Source: Betaproteobacteria bacterium (GTDB lineage: Bacteria; Pseudomonadota; Gammaproteobacteria; Burkholderiales; Ferrovaceae). From it: a stretch of 25,552 nucleotides of DNA. The DNA is taken from NCBI GenBank assembly GCA_028870615.1, contig JAGWPH010000018.1:1-25552 (forward strand), read 5' to 3'. Below are positions 1 to 5,613 of the stretch, in pieces. The translations under genes and the position numbers were made by a program. The notes under the pieces are model-generated. The model saw nothing but the letters and a program-made list of their open reading frames with translations. It did no database searches and was not told the DNA's origin. Within the stretch, counting starts at the first letter, position 1. Every line of letters begins with the position of its first letter.

Positions 1-575
1 CGCACCCGGTGGATGTGAGTGATCCGGAGGACTGCGCCCGGATGGCAGCCAAGGTGGTGGCCGAGGTCGGGCAAGTGGACGTACTGGTCAACAATGCCGG
101 GATCACCCGTGACATGACTTTCAAGAAGATGACCAAGGTGGACTGGGATGCTGTCATCAATACCAACCTCAACAGCGTGTTCAACATGACCAAACCCTTC
201 ATGGACGGCATGGTGGACCGCGGCTGGGGACGCGTCATCAATGTCTCCTCCGTCAACGGGCAGAAGGGCGCTTTCGGCCAGACCAATTACGCCGCAGCCA
301 AAGCCGGGATGCATGGTTTTACCAAATCCCTGGCACTGGAAGTGGCGCGCAAGGGCGTCACGGTCAATACCATTTCGCCTGGATATATCGGGACCAAAAT
401 GGTGACGGCCATCCCCCAGGACATTCTCGAGGCCAAGATCCTGCCGCAGATTCCAGTGGGCCGTCTGGGAAAGCCGGAAGAAGTTGCCGGCCTGATCGTT
501 TATCTGGCTTCTGACGAGGCTGCTTTCATTACGGGCGCGAATATTTCCATCAATGGCGGACAGCACATGTTCTAG
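1..575 (+). CDS. phaB: Acetoacetyl-CoA reductase PhaB (5' truncated by window edge)
   Basis: NADPH-dependent short-chain dehydrogenase that reduces acetoacetyl-CoA to (R)-3-hydroxybutyryl-CoA, the precursor of PHB. The frame is open from base 3 with no credible start; the GTG at 9 is internal. About 190 codons are present against roughly 246 in the family, so the N-terminal glycine-rich cofactor motif lies outside the window. Numbering from that GTG, I see NNAG at 28-31, VINVSSVNG with the catalytic Ser at 81, and NYAAAKAG with Tyr94 and Lys98, the S-Y-K triad at FabG-like spacing. The C-terminus ITGANISINGGQHMF is typical of PhaB. FabG is the main alternative, but the GQHMF end and the phasin, phaR and thiolase neighbours favour PhaB. 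It is convergent with the phasin gene. Confidence 0.9.
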   Translation, partial: HPVDVSDPEDCARMAAKVVAEVGQVDVLVNNAGITRDMTFKKMTKVDWDAVINTNLNSVFNMTKPFMDGMVDRGWGRVINVSSVNGQKGAFGQTNYAAAKAGMHGFTKSLALEVARKGVTVNTISPGYIGTKMVTAIPQDILEAKILPQIPVGRLGKPEEVAGLIVYLASDEAAFITGANISINGGQHMF

Positions 576-577
576 GC

Positions 578-609
578 AAAAAAAACCCCGCAGGAAAACC
601 TACGGGGTT
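578..609 (-). terminator. Rho-independent terminator of the phasin transcript
   Basis: A stem of AACCCCG (584-590) with CGGGGTT (603-609), extended by AGG/CCT (592-594 with 599-601) around an AAAA loop, with one C/A mismatch. Read on the minus strand the stem is followed directly by eight Ts (complement of A578-A585), a textbook intrinsic terminator for the phasin mRNA. On the plus strand the 3' side has no U-tract, so termination of phaB would be weaker. It sits 2 bases after the phaB stop. Confidence 0.85.
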
Positions 610-677
610 AAATCCTTTATCGAAAGGGAACCTTTACAATAAAGGAGGAGGAGAAGTTAAGACCAGGTCGTCAGGTC
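610..677 (-). other. Phasin 3' UTR with anti-Shine-Dalgarno tract and nested hairpin
   Basis: Between the phasin stop (678) and the terminator, the minus-strand RNA carries a pyrimidine run CUUCUCCUCCUCCUUU (656-641), complementary to AAGGAG-type ribosome binding sites. A hairpin follows: outer arms 639-645 and 614-620 (CCUUUAU/AUAAAGG) and an inner stem 631-635 with 623-627. With the U8 terminator this gives a roughly 100-nt segment with the architecture of an Hfq-dependent 3'UTR-derived small RNA. No open reading frame uses the purine-rich plus strand here. The small-RNA role is inference. Confidence 0.3.
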
Positions 678-1214
678 TCAGGCAGCAGGTTTCATGGCTG
701 CAGTAGCGGCATCAACCGTCGCCTTGACGCTGGCGTCGGCAAAACTGGCCACTTGCTTGGCGGTTTTGGTGACACCGTCAAAGGCGGCAGTGGTGGCGGC
801 AATCGTGGACTTGACAGCGGCAATGGCCACATCGGATCCCACGGGGGCGGCTTTGACCGCTTTGTCGATATTGCTGGCAACAGCCTGGTTCCATTCGGCG
901 GCATGTCCTTCAAGCAACGCAGAGATCTGGGCTTGGGCATGTGCTGCAACGTCGTACAGGCTGCGTGAATAGGTGGCGACTTTCCCGGCACCGGTTTCGG
1001 TGAGCTTGGCGCGCAGGTCCAGCATTTGTTGCGGGTCGCGTGCCTCGCTGAGGGAGCGCAAGGTCTCGCTGGCGTCGGCAAAGGATTCTTTGCTGGCTTC
1101 CAGTTGCAGACCTACCAAACGCTCGGTGGTGTCGAAGGCAATCTTGGTGAGTTGCAGTGCCGCATTGACTGCGGATTTGTTAAACTCAGAAACTTGTTCG
1201 GGTGTACTGTACAT
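678..1214 (-). CDS. phaP: Phasin, PHB granule-associated protein (Phasin_2 family)
   Basis: Small amphipathic protein expected to coat PHB granules and control their number and size. The protein opens with MYSTPEQVSEF, matching the TPEQ-type start of betaproteobacterial phasins. It is almost wholly helical, rich in Ala, Lys, Glu, Thr and Ser, has no signal peptide, and ends in alanine-rich amphipathic repeats. I chose ATG at 1214 (178 aa) because AAGGAG at 1228-1223 sits 8 bases upstream; an in-frame GTG at 1223 overlaps that site. It is transcribed alone from a promoter at 1295-1323, divergently from phaR, and ends in a strong terminator. Control by PhaR is inferred from repeat boxes at the promoter. 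Family confidence is high; the paralogue number cannot be known here. Confidence 0.88.
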   Translation of the reverse strand: MYSTPEQVSEFNKSAVNAALQLTKIAFDTTERLVGLQLEASKESFADASETLRSLSEARDPQQMLDLRAKLTETGAGKVATYSRSLYDVAAHAQAQISALLEGHAAEWNQAVASNIDKAVKAAPVGSDVAIAAVKSTIAATTAAFDGVTKTAKQVASFADASVKATVDAATAAMKPAA

Positions 1215-1276
1215 TTGGCGCACTCCTTAGAAAGGATCAAAACTCATGGGTTGGTTTCTAACTCGGCTTCATATGC

Positions 1277-1286
1277 TGCGTCGCAA
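1277..1286 (+). promoter_or_regulatory. Candidate PhaR operator, box 1
   Basis: TGCGTCGCAA, embedded in TGCTGCGTCGCAACAA (1274-1289). It overlaps the predicted phasin transcription start, where a bound repressor would block initiation. It matches boxes 2 and 3 as TGCNNCGCAA. Confidence 0.45.
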
Positions 1287-1294
1287 CAATTCCC

Positions 1295-1323
1295 ACGATA
1301 CAGAGTGCCGCGAGGCCTGTCAA
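1295..1323 (-). promoter_or_regulatory. Sigma70 promoter of the phasin gene
   Basis: On the minus strand a perfect TTGACA (-35, 1323-1318) is followed after exactly 17 bases by TATCGT (-10, 1300-1295). Transcription should start near 1288, giving a leader of about 75 nt before the ATG at 1214. One TGCNNCGCAA box (1277-1286) covers the predicted start site, and two more lie just upstream of the -35. Confidence 0.7.
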
Positions 1324-1333
1324 GCTTTTTTTG

Positions 1334-1343
1334 TGCAACGCAA
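1334..1343 (+). promoter_or_regulatory. Candidate PhaR operator, box 2
   Basis: TGCAACGCAA, 9 of 10 bases identical to box 3, located 10 bp upstream of the phasin -35. PhaR proteins are known to repress phasin genes through TGC/GCA-containing sites, which makes this spacer the expected place. Binding itself is inference. Confidence 0.45.
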
Positions 1344-1356
1344 TATATTATTTTAT

Positions 1357-1366
1357 TGCACCGCAA
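1357..1366 (+). promoter_or_regulatory. Candidate PhaR operator, box 3
   Basis: TGCACCGCAA, in the same orientation as box 2 and offset from it by 23 bp, about two helical turns. It lies between the divergent phasin and phaR promoters and could serve both. Confidence 0.45.
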
Positions 1367-1400
1367 GATAATATATAACTTACTGTTTATTAAAGTATTG

Positions 1401-1409
1401 TGTTAGAAT
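1401..1409 (+). promoter_or_regulatory. Possible extended -10 promoter of phaR
   Basis: TGTTAGAAT reads as an extended -10 (TGn then TAGAAT). The -35 region (about 1380-1386) is a poor match. It would give a leader of roughly 60 nt before phaR. That leader contains an inverted repeat, TTGTG (1446-1450) with CACAA (1456-1460), which may be a further regulatory site. Confidence 0.35.
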
Positions 1410-1478
1410 AATCGCCGTATTATGGTGCAAATTGTAGCGTAACTGTTGTGTGTCGCACAAATTTTTGAGGTCCCAGTC

Positions 1479-2096
1479 ATGGCAAATCCGGTTCGATTGA
1501 TCAAAAAGTACCCCAACCGCCGTCTCTACGACACGGAGACCAGCACCTACATCACGCTCTCCGAGGTCAAGCTGCTGGTGCTGGGGCATACCGAATTTCA
1601 GGTGGTGGATGCCAAGACCAACCAGGATTTGACGCGCAGTATCCTGATGCAGATCATTCTCGATGAAGAATCAGGGACTGCCCCGCTGTTCACCTGCGAC
1701 ATGCTTTCCCAGATGATCCGTTCCTATGGCAATGTCATGCAGGGCTTCATGGGCAACTATCTCGAAAAGGGGATGCAAAGTTTTGTGGACATCCAGAAAA
1801 AGCTGCAGGATCAAAACGGTGCAATGTCAGGAGGTGGCGAAGCGCCCCATGTCAATGCGGACGTCTGGAAGCAGTTTCTCAATGCCCAGGGTCCCGCACT
1901 GCAGGGCCTGATGGGAAATTACCTGGAACAGAGCACCCAGTTATTTATGGAAATGCAGGGCCAGATGCAAAAGCAGGCACGCAATATGTTCAGTGGTTTT
2001 CAATTTCCCTATGTGGCGCCGGCCCAGGCGCCCGAACCTGAATCCGATCCCGAAACCCAACCCCAACCCCCCAAACCGGGTGGTCAGCCAGGCTGA
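1479..2096 (+). CDS. phaR: PHB synthesis transcriptional repressor PhaR
   Basis: DNA-binding regulator that represses phasin (and often its own) transcription and is released when it binds nascent PHB granules. The start at ATG 1479 gives MANPVRLIKKYPNRRLYDT, the signature N-terminal DNA-binding domain of PhaR (PHB/PHA accumulation regulator). Residues from about 60 to 170 hold the accumulation-regulator repeats, with two related segments ending in GNYLE (QGFMGNYLEKG and QGLMGNYLEQS). The last 25 or so residues form a Pro/Glu/Gln-rich tail that is probably disordered. GAGG at 1467-1470 supports the start; an earlier in-frame GTG at 1446 lacks a site and would add unconserved residues. The total is 205 aa. 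The rimO start follows 3 bases after its stop, suggesting co-transcription. Confidence 0.93.
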   Translation: MANPVRLIKKYPNRRLYDTETSTYITLSEVKLLVLGHTEFQVVDAKTNQDLTRSILMQIILDEESGTAPLFTCDMLSQMIRSYGNVMQGFMGNYLEKGMQSFVDIQKKLQDQNGAMSGGGEAPHVNADVWKQFLNAQGPALQGLMGNYLEQSTQLFMEMQGQMQKQARNMFSGFQFPYVAPAQAPEPESDPETQPQPPKPGGQPG

Positions 2097-2099
2097 AGC

Positions 2100-3419
2100 G
2101 TGACACATGCTGCTGCAGGTCGAGTCGGTTTTGTCTCATTGGGTTGCCCCAAAGCGTTAGTGGATTCTGAACAGATCCTTACCCAGTTGCGCGCCGAAGG
2201 TTACGACATCTCCCCTTCCTATGAGGGGGCCGATCTGGTGGTGGTCAATACTTGCGGCTTTATTGACTCTGCCATTGAAGAGTCCCTCGATGCCATCGGG
2301 GAGGCCCTGGAAAAAAACGGCCAGGTGATCGTGACGGGTTGCCTGGGGACCCATGCCGACAAAGTGCGGGAGGCCCACCCTGGCGTGCTGGCAGTGACTG
2401 GCCCCCACGACAAGCATGCGGTGATGCAGGCGGTGCACCAGCACCTGCCCCCACCGCACGATCCTTTCATCAGCCTGATTCCGCCCCAGGGTATCAAACT
2501 CACGCCGCACCATTACGCCTATCTCAAAATTTCGGAAGGCTGCAACCATCGTTGCAGCTTTTGCATCATTCCTTCCCTGCGCGGTGACCTGGTCAGCCGG
2601 CCCATCGGCGAAGTGCTGCAGGAAGCCGAAAACCTGGTGAAGGCGGGCATCCGCGAGTTGCTGGTGATCTCTCAGGACACCAGCGCTTACGGGGTGGATA
2701 TCAAATACCGAACCGGTTTTTGGGGCGGGCGTCCGCTCAAGACGCGCCTGATTGATCTTGCGACCGCGCTGGGCGATCTTGGCGTGTGGGTGCGCCTGCA
2801 TTATGTTTATCCCTATCCCCATGTGGATGAAGTGTTGCCGCTGATGGCCGAAGGCCGTGTCCTCCCGTATCTGGATGTGCCGTTTCAACACGCCAGCCCA
2901 CGCATTCTCAAGGCAATGAAACGTCCCGGAAATGTGGATAGGACTTTGGAACGGGTGCAGGGCTGGCGCCGCATTTGTCCGGAGCTCACCTTGCGCAGCA
3001 CGTTTATTGTCGGTTTTCCGGGAGAAACGGAAGAAGACTTTCAGATGCTTCTGGATTTTCTGGAAGCCGCCGGGATCGATCGCCTGGGGTGTTTTACGTA
3101 TTCTCCGGTGGATGGTGCTGCAGCCAATGCGCTGCCGGGTGCCGTACCGGAAGCGCTCAAGCTGGAACGCCAGGAGCGTTTGATGGCGCTGCAGGAATGC
3201 ATCAGCGGCAAGCGCCTGGCACGGCATGTGGGCACAGTGCGCCAGGTGCTGGTTGACGAAATTACCAAAGCGGGCGCCGTGGCCCGGACGTCATCCGATG
3301 CACCGGAGATTGATGGCGTGGTCCGGGTTGCGTCCGATGCGCGCCTCAGGGTGGGTGAGTTTGCGCAAATTCGCATTCAGCGTTCGGATGCACACGATCT
3401 GTATGGACGGGTAGCGTAG
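2100..3419 (+). CDS. rimO: Ribosomal protein S12 methylthiotransferase RimO
   Basis: Radical SAM enzyme that adds a methylthio group to the conserved aspartate of ribosomal protein S12. The protein has 439 aa, the usual length. The N-terminal UPF0004 domain holds the auxiliary cluster cysteines C16 (LGCPK), C52 (NTCGF) and C81 (TGCLG). The radical SAM core has C148-x3-C152-x2-C155 in [15 protein letters not shown] domain fills roughly the last 65 residues. The [12 protein letters not shown] start is diagnostic of RimO rather than MiaB. The start codon is GTG, 3 bases after the phaR stop, so translation is probably coupled. The pairing with phaR looks positional rather than functional. Confidence 0.95.
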   Translation: MTHAAAGRVGFVSLGCPKALVDSEQILTQLRAEGYDISPSYEGADLVVVNTCGFIDSAIEESLDAIGEALEKNGQVIVTGCLGTHADKVREAHPGVLAVTGPHDKHAVMQAVHQHLPPPHDPFISLIPPQGIKLTPHHYAYLKISEGCNHRCSFCIIPSLRGDLVSRPIGEVLQEAENLVKAGIRELLVISQDTSAYGVDIKYRTGFWGGRPLKTRLIDLATALGDLGVWVRLHYVYPYPHVDEVLPLMAEGRVLPYLDVPFQHASPRILKAMKRPGNVDRTLERVQGWRRICPELTLRSTFIVGFPGETEEDFQMLLDFLEAAGIDRLGCFTYSPVDGAAANALPGAVPEALKLERQERLMALQECISGKRLARHVGTVRQVLVDEITKAGAVARTSSDAPEIDGVVRVASDARLRVGEFAQIRIQRSDAHDLYGRVA

Positions 3420-3443
3420 AGAAATCGTATTGACGTAGGGGTT

Positions 3444-3465
3444 CCACCGGCTCGGTGGGTATTTT
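3444..3465 (+). terminator. Hairpin after rimO, possible weak terminator
   Basis: CCACCG (3444-3449) and CGGTGG (3453-3458) form a perfect 6-bp stem with a 3-base loop, followed by GTATTTT. The short T-run makes it at best a partial terminator between rimO and the thiolase gene. The whole rimO-thiolase gap is 83 bases. Confidence 0.4.
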
Positions 3466-3502
3466 GGAAAGCCAAGTGGCGATGTAGCGGGAGATCAGAA
3501 AA

Positions 3503-4681
3503 ATGAGTAGAGAAGTTGTTGTCTTGAGTGCCGTTCGTTCGGCAATTGGTACTTTTGGTGGTTCCTTGTCTGGCTTTGAACCGGGCATACTGGGTGGCCT
3601 GGTCATCAAGGAAGCCATTGCCCGTGCAGGTGTCGATCCTGCGCAGGTGACCTACGCCACGGTGGGCAACACAATCCCCACCGATGTACGGTTTCCCTAT
3701 CAGGCGCGGGTGGCCTGCATTGAGGGTGGCATGTCCATGGACTCCACCGTGATGGCAGTCAATCGGCTGTGTGCTTCAGGTCTGCAGGGGATCGTCTCCA
3801 CGGCCCAGAACATCCTGCTCAACGATGCCGACATCGGTCTGGGGGGCGGGATTGAAGTCATGTCTCAGGGGGGCTATCTCTCCAATGCCATGCGTTCTGG
3901 TGCGCGCATGGGCGACAGCAAGATGGTGGACATGATGGTGGCAACGCTCACGGATCCCTTTGGTGCCGGACATATGGGCATCACTGCCGAAAATCTGGCA
4001 ACGAAATGGAATATCACACGCGAGGAGCAGGACGCCTTTGCGCTGGAATCACAACAGCGTGCTGCGCGTGCCATTGCCGAAGGGCGCTTCAAATCGCAGA
4101 TCGTTCCGATCACCATCAAGTCGCGTAAAGGTGACGTGGTGTTTGATACCGACGAGCACCCGCGCGCGACCACCCTGGAAAAACTGGCCGCAATGAAACC
4201 CGCATTCAAAAAGGACGGGACGGTCACCGCCGGCAATGCCTCCGGTATCAATGATGGCGCCGCATTCTTTGTGATGGCCGAAGCCGGGGTGGCCGCCAGG
4301 GCCGGGCACAAGCCCATGGCCCGCATGGTGTCCTATGCGGTCGCCGGCGTGCCGAGCCACATCATGGGTGAAGGCCCGATTCCAGCCACTCAGGGCGCCC
4401 TGAAAAAGGCCGGATTGAAGCTTGACCAGATCGATGTCATCGAGTCCAACGAGGCGTTTGCGGCCCAGGCGATTGCCGTATCGCGCGGACTGGGTTTTGA
4501 TCCACAAAAAACCAACCCGAATGGCGGGGCCATTGCACTCGGCCATCCGGTGGGTTGCTCGGGCGCCTTCATCGCCACCAAGGCCCTGTACGAGTTGCAG
4601 CGCATCGGTGGCAAGTATGCTCTGGTCACCATGTGCATCGGTGGCGGACAGGGCATCGCAGTGGTATTCGAACGATTGTGA
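3503..4681 (+). CDS. bktB: Beta-ketothiolase (acetyl-CoA acetyltransferase), BktB type
   Basis: Condenses two acetyl-CoA to acetoacetyl-CoA, and probably acetyl-CoA with propionyl-CoA, for PHA synthesis. The protein has 392 aa, typical for biosynthetic thiolases. The catalytic set is C90 (NRLCASGLQ), the NEAFAAQ loop at 316-322, H348 (GHPVG) and C378 (CIGGGQG). The opening REVVVLSAVRSAIGTFGGSL and the ending YALVTMCIGGGQGIAVVFERL follow Ralstonia BktB more closely than PhaA, as I recall those sequences. One oddity is GHPVGCSG, with Cys352 where Ala is usual next to the catalytic His. GGGAG at 3489-3493 supports the ATG. Its stop overlaps the proposed GTG start of the next gene. PhaA remains possible. 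Confidence 0.88.
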   Translation: MSREVVVLSAVRSAIGTFGGSLSGFEPGILGGLVIKEAIARAGVDPAQVTYATVGNTIPTDVRFPYQARVACIEGGMSMDSTVMAVNRLCASGLQGIVSTAQNILLNDADIGLGGGIEVMSQGGYLSNAMRSGARMGDSKMVDMMVATLTDPFGAGHMGITAENLATKWNITREEQDAFALESQQRAARAIAEGRFKSQIVPITIKSRKGDVVFDTDEHPRATTLEKLAAMKPAFKKDGTVTAGNASGINDGAAFFVMAEAGVAARAGHKPMARMVSYAVAGVPSHIMGEGPIPATQGALKKAGLKLDQIDVIESNEAFAAQAIAVSRGLGFDPQKTNPNGGAIALGHPVGCSGAFIATKALYELQRIGGKYALVTMCIGGGQGIAVVFERL

Positions 4682-5613
4682 AAACAGAAGGGGGACAGGC
4701 CTCGCCGGGGACAGGCCTCACCGGTGAGACCTGTCCCCAATTCGTCATTCCAGGACTGTTTCCAGAAATACCGGATACATTGATTCCACGCCTTCCTCAT
4801 CTGGAGAGGGCACTCGCGCGCGGCAATCTGACCGTGTCGCGCAGCGACCGGATGCTGGAGGATTGGCCCGACGCTGATGGGGATGTTTCTCTGGCGGCCC
4901 GCATGGCGCGCGAGGCGGGGCTCCTCCACCAGGCTCCCCACTGGCTCTGTGCTGACCCGATCCACTTGCATGTGGAAGGGGATGCCCTGGTGCTGCTGGA
5001 ACGCTATAGCTTTTCGGTGAGCGAAGCGGAATCCACGGCGCTGGTCGAGACGCTCAACCAATATTTTTTCAAAGACGGGCTCCAGTTTTACGCCTTGTCA
5101 CCCGATGTCTGGCTGGTCGGATTGCATGAGGCTCCCCGTATCAGCACGACGCATCCGCTCAGCCGGGTGGGCCGCACCATCGATGGTTACCTGCCCCAGG
5201 GCGAAGACGCAAAACGCTGGCGTTTCCGCTTCAACGAAGTGCAGATGCTGTTGCATGAACATCCGGTCAACCAATTGCGCGAAGCGCGCCGCGAACGCCT
5301 CATCAGCGGGGTATGGTTTTGGGATACCCCTGCTGCGATTCACGCTGCCCGGGTCATCGAGACCTTGCGCGCACCATCCGCCTATGGTGATGCGGAAGCC
5401 TGGCAGGCCGCGGCGCTTGCACTGGATCGCGACATTCTCGGGCCGGCGCTGCAGGAACTTCGCACCGGCAAGCTCAAGACCTTGACCCTGATCGCCGTGG
5501 AAGGGCGTTGTGCGGCAACCCTCACGCTTTCGCGCTGGCATCTGTGGCGCTTCTGGCGCCGTGCCCGACCCCTTGCGCAGTTACCGGGCATTCCTGCCCT
5601 GGAGCATGCCTGA
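4678..5613 (+). CDS. RpfE-like conserved protein (phosphoglycerate mutase-related annotation)
   Basis: Probable member of the cytoplasmic family typified by Xanthomonas RpfE, often annotated as cofactor-independent phosphoglycerate mutase-like; its biochemical role is not established. Recognition rests on the FVIPGLFP...LPHLERALARG opening, the WLCADPIHL and FNEVQMLLHEHPVN motifs, the late SGVWFWD motif, and its place directly before recJ-prfB-lysS, as in the rpf region. The start is a problem. The conserved FVIPGL begins only 7 bases after the REP-like repeat, and the only upstream in-frame start is GTG 4678, which overlaps the thiolase stop. With it the protein has 311 aa and residues 5-21 are repeat-encoded. 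A TTG at about 4780 would delete the conserved opening. The stop abuts recJ. Confidence 0.65.
   Translation: MKTEGGQASPGTGLTGETCPQFVIPGLFPEIPDTLIPRLPHLERALARGNLTVSRSDRMLEDWPDADGDVSLAARMAREAGLLHQAPHWLCADPIHLHVEGDALVLLERYSFSVSEAESTALVETLNQYFFKDGLQFYALSPDVWLVGLHEAPRISTTHPLSRVGRTIDGYLPQGEDAKRWRFRFNEVQMLLHEHPVNQLREARRERLISGVWFWDTPAAIHAARVIETLRAPSAYGDAEAWQAAALALDRDILGPALQELRTGKLKTLTLIAVEGRCAATLTLSRWHLWRFWRRARPLAQLPGIPALEHA
4690..4738 (+). repeat. REP-like element: three 16-bp units, one inverted
   Basis: Unit 1 is GGGGACAGGCCTCGCC (4691-4706) and unit 2 is GGGGACAGGCCTCACC (4707-4722), in tandem with one difference. Unit 3, GGTGAGACCTGTCCCC (4723-4738), is the reverse complement of unit 2 with one mismatch. 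Units 2 and 3 therefore form a 16-bp stem with essentially no spacer. No T-run follows, so it is not a standard terminator. The GGGGACAG...CTGTCCCC ends resemble REP elements mobilised by RAYT (Y1 REP-associated) transposases. No such transposase lies in this window. It begins 9 bases after the thiolase stop. Confidence 0.75.

Noticed and set aside
641..656. Very strong plus-strand ribosome-site-like AAAGGAGGAGGAGAAG
   Set aside because: No start codon or conserved frame follows at a usable distance, and the downstream plus strand is the antisense of the phasin gene. The tract makes more sense as the complement of a pyrimidine run in the phasin 3' UTR.
4690..4738. Rho-independent terminator after the thiolase gene
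   Set aside because: The stem is strong but is followed by AATTCGTC with no T-run on either strand, and the direct duplication of one arm is typical of REP elements rather than terminators.
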